Origin: Saprospiraceae bacterium
GTDB lineage: Bacteria > Bacteroidota > Bacteroidia > Chitinophagales > Saprospiraceae
Assembly: GCA_020627825.1 (NCBI GenBank)
Contig: JAHDGD010000009.1
Span: 16,448 to 49,611, forward strand
Direction: 5' to 3'
DNA length: 33,164 nt
In this document: positions 6,729-14,764 of the stretch, in pieces
How the letters are laid out: the number at the start of each line of letters is the position of its first letter
How positions within the stretch are numbered: the first letter of the stretch is position 1
Program-made: the position numbers and the translations under genes
The notes under the pieces: generated by a model
Database searches by the model: none
The model's input: the letters and a program-made list of their open reading frames with translations, nothing else
What the model was told of the DNA's origin: nothing

Positions 6729-8246
6729 GTGACGGTCTTTCAAAAAATTATATTGTACCCTGCTCGATTGATTTCGGTCAGGGTATTTTTTTTATTGAGT
6801 TTGTTCATTCCACTAACTGCACAGACACAAGTCTATTATTATGAAATAAATGAGGCGGTAGAAAAATTATATGGTTTATCCGAGGAATTAAAATTAAAAG
6901 AAGCAAGAGCTTTTAGTGCTAAGGTTAAAAAAGAACAACCTGGAAATTTACTTCTTTATCACATTGATAATTATGCAGATTTTTATGAAATCTTCATTTC
7001 TGAAGAAGAACACATTTACGAAAAATACAGTGCTTTCAAGGAAGAACGACTTAAACAGTTAAAGAAAGGAGATGCTTCTTCTCCTTATTACCTTTTTTCG
7101 CAGGCTGAAGTATTATTGCAATGGGCACTTGTTGATCTTAAATTTAAGAATTATGTTAGCGCCCTGTATGCTATACACAAAGCAACAACGTTGCTTGAAG
7201 AAAACAAAAGAAAATTTCCTGAATTTATTTGGTCTGATAAAAGCTTAAGTGTTATACATGCAATAGTGGGAACCATTCCTGATCTATATAAGAAACCATT
7301 AAGCTGGATTTCATCTTTTGAAGGAACAATTGAGCAAGGGTACAGGGAAATTTGTGATATGACCTGCTCAGTAGAAACATCAAACGTATTTTATAAAGAA
7401 GTCTACGTTATTAAAGCATTGATCGAACTACATTTAGTAGATGATAAGATGGCCGCATGGTCAACAGTTTCACAGACGCTTTTGGACGAAAAGTCCACGC
7501 CGTTATTACAATTTATACTGGCAAATGTTGCGCATAGAACATATCATAATGACATTGCACTTTCCATTTTGCGGAAAAGAAAAAAAGAAGAAGAAATACC
7601 ATTTTTTTATCTGGACTATTTACAAGGTGCTTATGCATTAAATAATCTTGAAGATGATGCTGATATTCATTTATTATCGTATGTACACCATTTTAAGGGG
7701 AAGAACTATATAAAAGATGCCTATTTAAAGTTAGCATGGCATGCGTATGCTGTGAAACATGATGAAGCTTTATTTTATAGTTACTTGAATCAAATTAAAG
7801 TAAATGGTGAGTCCATTACAGATGAAGATAAATACGCTTTAGAAATTGCAGAGAAAGGTGCATTACCAAACCGAACTTTTCTAAGATCCAGATTATTATT
7901 TGATGGTGGATATTTTGAGCGATCTTATCGAGAGTTGATGGATATTGAAAAGCATGTAAAGGTGGAGGATCAAAACGAATTTATGTATCGAAAATCCAGA
8001 ATTTTATTTGAGAAAAAACAGTATGTTGAATCCATTACAGGATTTCGAACCATCATAAATCAAGCTGAAAGAAGTTATGACTTTTATGTAACAGCTCTTT
8101 TTTACACTGGACTTTCATACGAAAGAATGGGAGAAATTGATAAAGCTATTTCTTTTTATGAATTGGTGTTAAAACAAGATTCTGGTGCATATAAAACATC
8201 ACTTCATCAGAAAGCAAAAGCAGGGTTAATGCGGCTTCGTTCTTAG
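6729..8246 (+). CDS. Exported tetratricopeptide-repeat protein
   Basis: A 505-residue protein starting at GTG three bases after the zinc-ribbon gene. The N-terminus has a signal peptide (hydrophobic run about 15-30, with likely cleavage after LTAQ near 31). The remainder is alpha-helical, with TPR-like helix pairs. The clearest are near the C-terminus (DFYVTALFYTGLSYERMGEIDKAISFYELVLK is read as one repeat, roughly 450-482) and the preceding QYVESITGFRTIINQ helix. No enzyme motif is seen. It is probably periplasmic, acting as a protein-binding scaffold. I do not recognise a named family. Confidence 0.8.
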   Translation: MTVFQKIILYPARLISVRVFFLLSLFIPLTAQTQVYYYEINEAVEKLYGLSEELKLKEARAFSAKVKKEQPGNLLLYHIDNYADFYEIFISEEEHIYEKYSAFKEERLKQLKKGDASSPYYLFSQAEVLLQWALVDLKFKNYVSALYAIHKATTLLEENKRKFPEFIWSDKSLSVIHAIVGTIPDLYKKPLSWISSFEGTIEQGYREICDMTCSVETSNVFYKEVYVIKALIELHLVDDKMAAWSTVSQTLLDEKSTPLLQFILANVAHRTYHNDIALSILRKRKKEEEIPFFYLDYLQGAYALNNLEDDADIHLLSYVHHFKGKNYIKDAYLKLAWHAYAVKHDEALFYSYLNQIKVNGESITDEDKYALEIAEKGALPNRTFLRSRLLFDGGYFERSYRELMDIEKHVKVEDQNEFMYRKSRILFEKKQYVESITGFRTIINQAERSYDFYVTALFYTGLSYERMGEIDKAISFYELVLKQDSGAYKTSLHQKAKAGLMRLRS

Positions 8247-8291
8247 ATTTAAATTACGTTTTATAGCTTGTGAGTACTTTGTAGTCCGGGG

Positions 8292-8987
8292 TTAAAATAA
8301 AATTCCTGCGTGAAGACCAAAAGTATAGGATGTAATTCTACTGTCTATAGCTGTATCTTTTGTAATATCAACAAATCCTTGCTTCCAATTTAATCCCAGT
8401 ACACCTGATATGTTTTCAGTCAAACTATATTCTATTCCTGCCATAAGACCATAAGATAAATTTAACGGTGCCATGGCAGGATAAATATTCTGGTCTCTTA
8501 CCGAGACATCATCATTTTTTATTGCTCCAGAAGCACCTGTTGTAATCCCCATTGTAAGTCGTGGAATTTCAAAAAAAACACGATACCTTCCCATTTCATC
8601 AGTTCTTAATTTCAACGCTACAGGAATTTCTAAGTACTGAATACTTGTTCTATAAATAGTCGGTCCTGAAAGGGTATGTAAATCTTCAGGAACCAAAACA
8701 GCATCTGCCCATACATCTCCACCTTCGGTGTACAATAATGAGCCTCCTTGATTAACAGTAAACCCAACACCTGAGGCAAAAGAAACAAAAGGAGAAAAAT
8801 AATATTCTGTTTTAAAGAATATCGAACTTGACAGATTAATTCTTGTAAATTCAATTAATGGAGTATCACTATCCATTGAACTGATGCTTGCAGGTTCTCC
8901 TGAAATGCCCAATCTTAAATTTCTTATTTGCCCTTGAGCAGATAATCCCAAAAAGATAAAGATAAAGGTGTAAAGTAACGTTCGCAT
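8292..8987 (-). CDS. Small outer-membrane beta-barrel protein (PorT/OMP_b-brl type)
   Basis: A 231-residue protein with a signal peptide (cleavage likely after SAQGQ near residue 20). The mature part is made of alternating aromatic strands with turns: SIFFKTEYYFSPFVSFASGVGF, EIPVALKLRTD, SYGLMAGIEYSLTENISGVLGLNW, and a terminal strand ending in LF (FGLHAGILF). The EIPVALK strand and overall size are typical of the eight-strand outer-membrane barrels annotated as PorT family in Bacteroidota. It is not necessarily the true T9SS component PorT. It converges on the TPR gene (45 bp apart) and diverges from gldB (134 bp apart). Confidence 0.75.
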   Translation of the reverse strand: MRTLLYTFIFIFLGLSAQGQIRNLRLGISGEPASISSMDSDTPLIEFTRINLSSSIFFKTEYYFSPFVSFASGVGFTVNQGGSLLYTEGGDVWADAVLVPEDLHTLSGPTIYRTSIQYLEIPVALKLRTDEMGRYRVFFEIPRLTMGITTGASGAIKNDDVSVRDQNIYPAMAPLNLSYGLMAGIEYSLTENISGVLGLNWKQGFVDITKDTAIDSRITSYTFGLHAGILF

Positions 8988-9063
8988 AAGGCTTGTCTTG
9001 TTCTAGATTAAAGGTATAAAATCATTTTTTAGCAACCTAAATTATGTTCAATTTTAGCCTATT

Positions 9064-9087
9064 ATTCCATATTTTCAAAAATGGAAT
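9064..9087. promoter_or_regulatory. Hairpin in the divergent region upstream of gldB
   Basis: ATTCCAT and ATGGAAT form a 7-bp perfect stem, and an inner TTTT/AAAA can extend it after a bulge. The site is 34 bp before the gldB ATG, between two divergent genes. An operator or a cruciform-prone spacer is possible; no T-run supports termination in either direction. Confidence 0.3.
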
Positions 9088-9121
9088 AAAATTTGTTTCT
9101 CTTTTTAACAGTTTATAAAGT

Positions 9122-10177
9122 ATGAGAGCAAAAATTTATTTCATCTTCATTTTAGTTGTAAGTTCATTCATCTTAAGTTCTTGTGGAGACAATGAAGAAC
9201 ATATTCCGGATGTTCATGACATTCCAGTTGAATTCGAATTGTATAGAACGGAGAAAGCAATTGCAAGTCTTGATACAAATAAGACGGATATTTTAAGCCA
9301 ACTGTATAAAGAAGATAGTACATTTTACAGTCTGTACTTTGAAAGAATCTTAGGAATTCCTATTTCTCGTATGCCAGTCGATGATAAAGACAACTTTATT
9401 AAAGGATTCGTGCGAGATGAACGGATCAATCGTATTCTGCATGAGGTAGATTCGGTTTACGGTGATTTTCGAGAAACAGAAGATGAACTAGCTCAAGCTT
9501 TTCAATTTGCAAGCTATTATTTTCCACGGAAACAAACACCAGATATTTTTACATTCATATCGGAATTTACCTATCAACGGTTTATTTTCGATAATCAAGG
9601 AAAAGATGGAATTGCACTTGGTCTTGACATGTTTTTAGGAGAAGAATATCCCTATAGGAAGTACGTGCCCAATAATACATTTTTTAGTCAATATCTTGTT
9701 CGTCGATATAATAAAGACAACATTACAAGAAATACTATAGAAACACTAGCAGAAGATTGGTTGGGTGCAGGTCCATCAGGCGAAACACTTCTTGAACAAA
9801 TGTTGTATCATGGAAAGAAATTATACATCATAGACAAATTACTTCCGTATGAAGAAGATGCTCTTATAATGGGGTATACTCCTGAGCAATATGAATGGTG
9901 TCAAAGAAATGAACAAGAGATGTGGGCTTACTTTTTCAAAGAGCAATTGTTTTATTCTACTGATATCAATAAAATTTCAAAATTGGTAAATCCTAGTCCA
10001 CATTCTACTGGGATGCCTCCTGAAGCACCAGGTAGAACTGCAAATTATTTGGGGTGGAAAATTATACAGGCATTTATGGCGAAGAATGAATTTGAACCTC
10101 AAGAAATATTATCTTTGAATAGATTTTCAGCACAACAAATTCTGGAAATGTCTAAATTTAAACCTAAAAGAAACTAA
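9122..10177 (+). CDS. gldB: Gliding motility lipoprotein GldB
   Basis: A 351-residue lipoprotein with a clear signal peptide and lipobox (ILSSC, Cys21). The family layout is present: the early VEFELYRTEKAIASLD region, SLYFERILGIP (about 70-82), the central GLDMFLGEEYPYRKY (about 165-180), and the C-terminal EMWAYFFKEQLFYSTD and GMPPEAPGRTANYLGWKII segments (about 260-320). GldB is required for gliding in Flavobacterium johnsoniae and is found in many Bacteroidota, including some non-gliders. It probably acts at the periplasmic face of the envelope. The usual neighbour gldC is not present; instead an oxygenase gene starts five bases after the stop. Confidence 0.92.
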   Translation: MRAKIYFIFILVVSSFILSSCGDNEEHIPDVHDIPVEFELYRTEKAIASLDTNKTDILSQLYKEDSTFYSLYFERILGIPISRMPVDDKDNFIKGFVRDERINRILHEVDSVYGDFRETEDELAQAFQFASYYFPRKQTPDIFTFISEFTYQRFIFDNQGKDGIALGLDMFLGEEYPYRKYVPNNTFFSQYLVRRYNKDNITRNTIETLAEDWLGAGPSGETLLEQMLYHGKKLYIIDKLLPYEEDALIMGYTPEQYEWCQRNEQEMWAYFFKEQLFYSTDINKISKLVNPSPHSTGMPPEAPGRTANYLGWKIIQAFMAKNEFEPQEILSLNRFSAQQILEMSKFKPKRN

Positions 10178-10182
10178 ATAAT

Positions 10183-11130
10183 ATGTCAGAAAGAGCTATA
10201 CCTGTTGTTGATTTAAATCAATTTATAAATGGGAATGAAGAACAAAGAGCTGCATTTGTTGAAGAACTAGGCAAGGCTTTTCACGAAGTAGGATTTGTTG
10301 GTGTTCGAAATCATGGTGTTCCTCAAGATCTTGTTGATGGATTTTATTCTGCTTCGAAAGAATTCTTTTCAAAATCCGTTGACATAAAGAAAGCTTATGA
10401 AATTCCTGGCCTCGCTGGACAGCGTGGTTACACGGCTTTCGGGACAGAAAAAGCAAAACAATCAGAAGTTGCTGACTTAAAGGAATTTTACCAAATTGGG
10501 CAAGTTGCAGATAATACGGATAGAGAAGAATATCCTGAAAATCCAGTTGTAACCGAAGTAAAAGAATTTACAGATTTCGGTTTTGAACTCTATAAAGCTT
10601 TTGAGAAATCAGGAGGGGCACTTTTGAAGGCAATTGCATTGCATCTTGAATTGGATGAAAATTATTTTGATGATAAAATTGAAAACGGCCATTCTATTTT
10701 AAGAACAATTCATTATCCTCCTATTACGCATGAACCGAAATCAGCAATTCGTGCGGAGCAGCATGAAGACATAAATTTGATTACACTTCTTGTGGGCGCT
10801 TCTGCTGGTGGTCTTCAATTGTTGAATACGGAGAATGAGTGGCTTGACATTGTTCCTGGAGAAGATGAGATCGTTATCAATGTTGGTGATATGCTTCAAC
10901 GTCTTACAAATAATTATCTGAAATCAACAACTCACCGAGTAGTGAATCCTCCTCGATCTGAGTGGCATAAGCCAAGATTAAGTATTCCGTTCTTTTTACA
11001 TCCTAAAAGCAATATGAAGCTCGATTGCCTGGATTTTTGTATAACGGAAGAGCGACCGCTACAATATGACCCGATCACTGCAGGTGAATATCTTGATGAA
11101 AGATTGCGAGAAATAGGCTTAAAAAAATAA
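10183..11130 (+). CDS. Fe(II)/2-oxoglutarate-dependent oxygenase, isopenicillin N synthase family
   Basis: A 315-residue soluble oxygenase. The N-terminal DIOX_N-type part (IPVVDLNQF, then GFVGVRNHGVP at about 37-47) is followed by a double-stranded beta-helix domain with the metal triad His194-x-Asp196 and His251 (STTHRVVNPP). The 2-oxoglutarate carboxylate-binding Arg265-x-Ser267 (RLSIPFF) is also there. All key residues are present, so it should be active; the substrate is unknown. Bacterial members of this family include ones acting on amino acids and small metabolites. It follows gldB by five bases and is probably in its transcript, although no functional link to gliding is known. Confidence 0.9.
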   Translation: MSERAIPVVDLNQFINGNEEQRAAFVEELGKAFHEVGFVGVRNHGVPQDLVDGFYSASKEFFSKSVDIKKAYEIPGLAGQRGYTAFGTEKAKQSEVADLKEFYQIGQVADNTDREEYPENPVVTEVKEFTDFGFELYKAFEKSGGALLKAIALHLELDENYFDDKIENGHSILRTIHYPPITHEPKSAIRAEQHEDINLITLLVGASAGGLQLLNTENEWLDIVPGEDEIVINVGDMLQRLTNNYLKSTTHRVVNPPRSEWHKPRLSIPFFLHPKSNMKLDCLDFCITEERPLQYDPITAGEYLDERLREIGLKK

Positions 11131-11138
11131 GATAAGTA

Positions 11139-11180
11139 AATAATTATCAGATAATTATTAAACTTTTTGGAGACAAAAAG
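11139..11180 (+). terminator. Paired palindromes after the oxygenase gene, possible terminator
   Basis: AATAATTATC and GATAATTATT (11139-11159, one-base centre) form a 10-bp AT-only palindrome. It is followed by AAACTTTTT, and then by a second stem, CTTTTTG-GAGA-CAAAAAG (11163-11180). The T-run after the first stem makes a weak terminator possible. The all-AT stem is thermodynamically poor, so read-through into tatA is equally plausible. Confidence 0.35.
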
Positions 11181-11239
11181 GGTCTTATCAGTGTTATACC
11201 AAAAAATATCATCACCTTTGTGATGCAAAAAATATAATT

Positions 11240-11467
11240 ATGAGTGCGTTTTACGGTTTATTTAATCTAGGAGGTCCTGAAATTGCAATTATCTTAGTAG
11301 TCGTTCTTTTATTATTCGGCGGTAGAAAGATCCCTGAATTAATGAGAGGTCTTGGTAAAGGAATTAGAGAATTCAACAATGCGAAAGCAAATATCGAGTC
11401 TGAGATTAAAGATAATATGAAGGAACTCGAAACAAAAGAAGCACATAAAGAGAAATTGAATAGATAG
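11240..11467 (+). CDS. tatA: Twin-arginine translocase subunit TatA/TatE
   Basis: A 75-residue membrane protein with the typical layout: a single N-terminal transmembrane helix (about 12-27, [14 protein letters not shown]), the hinge and amphipathic helix with the conserved [20 protein letters not shown] segment (27-46), and a charged, helical tail rich in Lys and Glu. TatA forms the pore of the Tat pathway, which moves folded proteins across the inner membrane. tatC is not in the window. The following hydrolase gene starts one base after the stop, so the two are probably co-translated. That hydrolase has no twin-arginine motif, so it is not an obvious Tat substrate. Confidence 0.96.
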   Translation: MSAFYGLFNLGGPEIAIILVVVLLLFGGRKIPELMRGLGKGIREFNNAKANIESEIKDNMKELETKEAHKEKLNR

Positions 11468-11468
11468 T

Positions 11469-12845
11469 ATGGCAAAATATTTCGCCGTATGTGTATTCGT
11501 ATGCTCTAGTCTTTTGGCGTTCAGCCAATCTGATTTTAATGGTCAATGGAAATCTTCCGTTCTCGGAATGGATGTATATATTAAGATCACAGACCAACTT
11601 TTATTGACCATTCCTACACAGGGGGTTCTAGATGAAAAGGCAACAAATTTCGAAATAGATTCGGATAAAATAGATTTCTATTTTCGAAAGTTTTCGGCTA
11701 CTTTCATCGGGGAGCTGAAAAATGATACAATATCCGGGAAATGGAAACAAGCTGGTCGTGAATTTCATATGGATTTTGTAAGAAATGAAGATCTCATTGA
11801 AATTAAAAGATCCCAGGAACCTCTTCAAGACATCAACTATGTTAGCGAGGAAGTAACTTTTCCTTCATCTGGTGAAGAAGGGTTTTTAATCGCAGGAACG
11901 TTGACTAAACCACAAGGAACTGGCCCATTTCCAGCTATTGTTTTAGTGTCGGGGTCGGGGCCCCAAAATAGGAATTCTGAATTTTATAATCATCGACCAT
12001 TTCTGATTCTTGCCGACTTTTTTACTAGAAGTGGATATGCAGTTTTGCGTTATGATGATAGAGGCATCGGTAAATCCAAAGGCTATTTTGCTAAAGTCAC
12101 AACGATGGATTTGGCAATGGATACGGATGGGGCAATAGAATATCTTTCAAAACGCGATGACATCATTGAATCAAAAATGGGAATAATGGGGCATAGTGAA
12201 GGTGGTATGATTGCTCCTATTGTTGCTTCTCAAAATGAAAAGGTTGATTTTATTGTTTTGTTAGCTGGTCCTGGACAGCCAGTAAAAGACTTAATGTTGT
12301 ATCAGCTGAATCGCCAATATGCTAGAATGCAAGGATTTTCAATGGAAGGAGTCAGAGAAGCCGAATCATTTAATGAAGCGATGATCGACTTGTTGATTCA
12401 AGATGTTCCCAATGATAAAATTGTTGATGACCTCAGACAATTAACTTCTTCATTTTACTATAGCTTATCGGAAAAAGATCAAATGATTGTAGCACCAAGC
12501 GAACAACAGCTGTACTTTCAAACAGCACCAGGTATGATGAATGCTTATATGCGGTACTTTTTAGCATTTAATCCAGAAGATTATTTAACAAAAGTAAAGG
12601 TGCCTACATTGGCTCTAAATGGAAAGAAAGATATTCAAGTCACTTATAAGGAAAATATCGATGGAATAAAGAATGCCTATAAGTCAAGTGGACATCAAAA
12701 ACTACTTAAATGCATCACGTATAAAAACTTAAATCATTTGTTTCAAACATCCGAAACCGGTGAAGGAGATGAGTATTTTACCAACGAAGAAACGTTCAAC
12801 CCCAAAGCCATGGAAGACATTTTGAAATGGTTAAATAATCTTTAA
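11469..12845 (+). CDS. Exported alpha/beta hydrolase with N-terminal beta domain
   Basis: A 458-residue protein with a signal peptide (cleavage after AFSQ near 20). Residues about 21-115 form a small beta-rich domain (FNGQWKSSVLG, GELKNDTISGKWKQ) of the kind seen before hydrolases in exported Bacteroidota proteins. The catalytic domain covers about 125-458. Its nucleophile elbow is GHSEGG with Ser243, the oxyanion region is LVSGSGPQNRN (about 159-169), the acid is probably the Asp of LNGKKDIQV, and the His is in NLNHLFQ. It matches the serine aminopeptidase/acyl-hydrolase-like S9/S33 subgroup. It is probably a periplasmic esterase or peptidase; the substrate is unknown. Confidence 0.9.
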   Translation: MAKYFAVCVFVCSSLLAFSQSDFNGQWKSSVLGMDVYIKITDQLLLTIPTQGVLDEKATNFEIDSDKIDFYFRKFSATFIGELKNDTISGKWKQAGREFHMDFVRNEDLIEIKRSQEPLQDINYVSEEVTFPSSGEEGFLIAGTLTKPQGTGPFPAIVLVSGSGPQNRNSEFYNHRPFLILADFFTRSGYAVLRYDDRGIGKSKGYFAKVTTMDLAMDTDGAIEYLSKRDDIIESKMGIMGHSEGGMIAPIVASQNEKVDFIVLLAGPGQPVKDLMLYQLNRQYARMQGFSMEGVREAESFNEAMIDLLIQDVPNDKIVDDLRQLTSSFYYSLSEKDQMIVAPSEQQLYFQTAPGMMNAYMRYFLAFNPEDYLTKVKVPTLALNGKKDIQVTYKENIDGIKNAYKSSGHQKLLKCITYKNLNHLFQTSETGEGDEYFTNEETFNPKAMEDILKWLNNL

Positions 12846-12893
12846 AAGTGTGTTTATAAATTTAGAGTCGTTTTTTCTTTTTAAATTTAACAT

Positions 12894-13628
12894 ATGAAAA
12901 CAATACTTACTGCTGCGCTAATTACCATGTTTTACTCCCTTTCTCACGGGCAAGTTCTTGTGTTTGACCTATTCGCTAAAGAAGAATTCGAAGTTTCGGA
13001 AAAAGATCTTCATGATATGAATACCCTTCCCGACTTGCATCCAAGGTATAACAAAGAATGGGTGGATACGTATATCTCTACGGAGTTGACTTATACCTTT
13101 CAAAATGACATGATGAAAGCTACAGGGTCCAATGAAGACCTGACAGCTCAGCAAAAAGAATTACTCCTGAATGCAAAACCAGGTTCAACTATAGATTTAG
13201 TTGTACACTATATGCCAAAGAATAATCTGGCACAAAATGATCCACAAAAGATGGATTTGCAAATTAAAATCATACCTGAAAAGACCCCCATATTCGTAGG
13301 AGGAAATGAACAATTTCAAAATTATATTTACAATAACTTGATTGAAAAATTGTCAGACAAAGAAAAGGAAACCATACAGTTTTCCGTTGTACAATTTGAT
13401 ATTGCATCAAATGGTGATTCTGATCATGTAGAAGTACAAGAGAGTACTGGAAATTTAGAACTCGACGCTAAAATAGCTCAGGTTCTATGCAATATGCCAG
13501 CATGGGAGCCAGCAACAAAATCAGATGGTGAAAAAATGGATTATTCCATGAAATTTTACATTACCAATGTAAAACAATCATGCAGAGTTAACGAGATCGT
13601 TGCAAGAAAAGAATCAACATCAAAATAA
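12894..13628 (+). CDS. Exported protein with TonB C-terminal-like domain
   Basis: A 244-residue protein with a signal peptide (cleavage likely after SHGQ near 20). The last about 90 residues look like the TonB C-terminal fold used by energy-transducer proteins: QFSVVQFDIASNGDSDHVEV, then STGNLELDAKIAQVLCNMPAWEPATKSDG, and a final strand KMDYSMKFYITNV. There is no proline-rich spacer and no membrane helix apart from the signal peptide. It is therefore unlikely to be a working TonB energiser and more likely a periplasmic binding module of this fold. The first half (about 21-140) is unrecognised. It ends at a strong bidirectional terminator. Confidence 0.75.
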   Translation: MKTILTAALITMFYSLSHGQVLVFDLFAKEEFEVSEKDLHDMNTLPDLHPRYNKEWVDTYISTELTYTFQNDMMKATGSNEDLTAQQKELLLNAKPGSTIDLVVHYMPKNNLAQNDPQKMDLQIKIIPEKTPIFVGGNEQFQNYIYNNLIEKLSDKEKETIQFSVVQFDIASNGDSDHVEVQESTGNLELDAKIAQVLCNMPAWEPATKSDGEKMDYSMKFYITNVKQSCRVNEIVARKESTSK

Positions 13629-13656
13629 AAGAGGTTACCTATTAAATGATAAATAC

Positions 13657-13690
13657 AGAGGTTGCTAATTTTAGCAACCTCTTTTAGTTT
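13657..13690. terminator. Strong bidirectional intrinsic terminator
   Basis: AGAGGTTGCTAA (13657-13668) and TTAGCAACCTCT (13671-13682) pair perfectly over 12 bp. TTTTAGTTTATT follows on the plus strand and an A-rich stretch precedes. It lies between two convergent genes and can stop transcription from both. A second copy of the left arm, AAAAGAGGTT at 13627-13636, can pair with AACCTCTTTT at 13676-13685. Confidence 0.85.
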
Positions 13691-14339
13691 ATTCCTTCAT
13701 ATGTTTCATACCATTTTCTTTTTCTTTCCAGAGTAGCATACTTAATCCAACTACCCAAAATAAAACAATAAACAACGTTACTTTTTGGAGTAATGGCAAA
13801 GCTTTTATTCCAATGCTGATATAGTAAATGACATTGTTAATACATAGTAATACAATGCATAGAAAGCCCATCCATTTATAAAACGTATGTCTACTTCGAT
13901 ACATCTCCAAGATGATTAGTATAACGCATACTATTCCAAAAATGCTAGACAAAATAGTCATTAGATCATGAAATGAAGTAAACATCAACGAGGCAAAAAT
14001 CATCGATACGATGCCGCTTGTTGTTAATAACTTTTTTGTATTGTTCGTTTTAGAAAAGTGTTCTCCAAATAGGTAAAAGAATACAGCCATACTACAACAT
14101 AAGATTGATGAAGCTATAATGGCAAGTGGTCTTGCGATATTTAACTCGCCATTGATGCTATACTCCATATATAAGTTACACCAATAATTATGCAACCAGT
14201 CAAATCCTATTGATTCTGGATCATGCTGTGATCCTCCAGGATATAATGTAGAGGCATAAATAAAAAGCATAGTAAATAAGAACACCCCCAAAATTGGCAC
14301 TAAAGAAAGGAGCCTATTGTACGTTGATCTTTTAGTCAT
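13689..14339 (-). CDS. Six-helix integral membrane protein, DUF998-like
   Basis: A 216-residue membrane protein with six hydrophobic segments (about 10-30, 69-91, 105-125, 128-147, 155-175 and 184-206). The first external loop carries TLYPGGSQHDPESIGFDWLHNYWCNL (read in parts, about 31-57). The YPGG and F-W-x-NYWCNL elements resemble the DUF998 group of bacterial membrane proteins. No function is known and no enzyme motif is seen. The stop codon lies inside the tail of the shared terminator, so the gene ends right at the convergent junction. It is preceded upstream by the 267-bp inverted-repeat element, so it probably has its own promoter in 14340-14460. Confidence 0.65.
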   Translation of the reverse strand: MTKRSTYNRLLSLVPILGVFLFTMLFIYASTLYPGGSQHDPESIGFDWLHNYWCNLYMEYSINGELNIARPLAIIASSILCCSMAVFFYLFGEHFSKTNNTKKLLTTSGIVSMIFASLMFTSFHDLMTILSSIFGIVCVILIILEMYRSRHTFYKWMGFLCIVLLCINNVIYYISIGIKALPLLQKVTLFIVLFWVVGLSMLLWKEKENGMKHMKE

Positions 14340-14460
14340 TTACCAATTTTATTGATTGTTGAAATATAAAAATAGAGTACTTTTCAAACGATCGAATTGA
14401 TAACAATGAGGCTTATTTTTTGGAAGCTTTATATTATAGTAATGAATTATTTTGCTAAAT

Positions 14461-14727
14461 AACGTGAATAATGGATAAGGAATTTTATCAGAAACCTTTT
14501 AAATGGTTAGGTTTGACTAGAAATTCCGAAGGACTAGCCATAGCTAATTCGAGGAATTTATAGGAAAAAGATGACCTTTTAAAAGGTTTTATGAAATATT
14601 GACATTTCTACCTCCATCTACTTCGTTCGATTTCATTTACCTTAGCGCTGCTAAGGCAAACAAAATCAGCCTCGTATATAGATGTATCTCTGTCAACTGA
14701 TTTTATTCCTTATCCATTATTCACGTT
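14461..14727. mobile_element. 267-bp miniature inverted-repeat element (MITE/REPIN-like)
   Basis: The two ends are perfect 23-bp inverted repeats (14461-14483 and 14705-14727, beginning AACGTGAATAATGGATAAGG). After a three-base mismatch, five more bases pair (ATCAG). AAAT stands directly outside both ends, which could be a 4-bp target duplication, although the region is AT-rich. The inside has no open reading frame of note but several structures: a 14-bp palindrome ACCTTTTAAAAGGT, arms AAATTCC/GGAATTT, and a 17-bp hairpin at 14629-14667. It looks like a non-autonomous element moved by a transposase encoded elsewhere. It fills most of the 425-bp gap 14340-14764; the flanks 14340-14460 and 14728-14764 show nothing else clear. 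Confidence 0.75.
14629..14667 (-). repeat. Internal hairpin of the miniature element
   Basis: In leftward RNA the arms GATTTTGTTTGCCTTAG and CTAAGGTAAATGAAATC pair over all 17 positions, 14 Watson-Crick and three G-U wobbles, around a five-base CAGCG loop. In rightward RNA the same three positions would be A-C mismatches. The structure therefore favours RNA, or single-stranded DNA, of the minus strand. Confidence 0.6.
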
Positions 14728-14764
14728 AAATAACAAACATTTTGAAGTGGAGTAATTACCTGGC

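Noticed and set aside
8247-8291. Terminator between the convergent TPR and barrel genes
   Set aside because: No stem longer than a few base pairs with a T-run could be found in the 45-bp gap.
8292-8987. Naming this gene porT as a T9SS component
   Set aside because: The sequence supports only a small outer-membrane barrel; the many PorT-like barrels in Bacteroidota are mostly not the secretion protein, and no T9SS core gene is adjacent.
12894-13628. A true TonB energy transducer for the receptor at 20571
   Set aside because: It has no inner-membrane anchor beyond the signal peptide and no proline-rich spacer, and it lies 7 kb away in another transcription unit.
14461-14727. CRISPR array or tRNA-like structure in the 425-bp gap
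   Set aside because: There is one pair of inverted, not direct, repeats and no regular spacers; no tRNA arms or CCA-bounded fold is seen.
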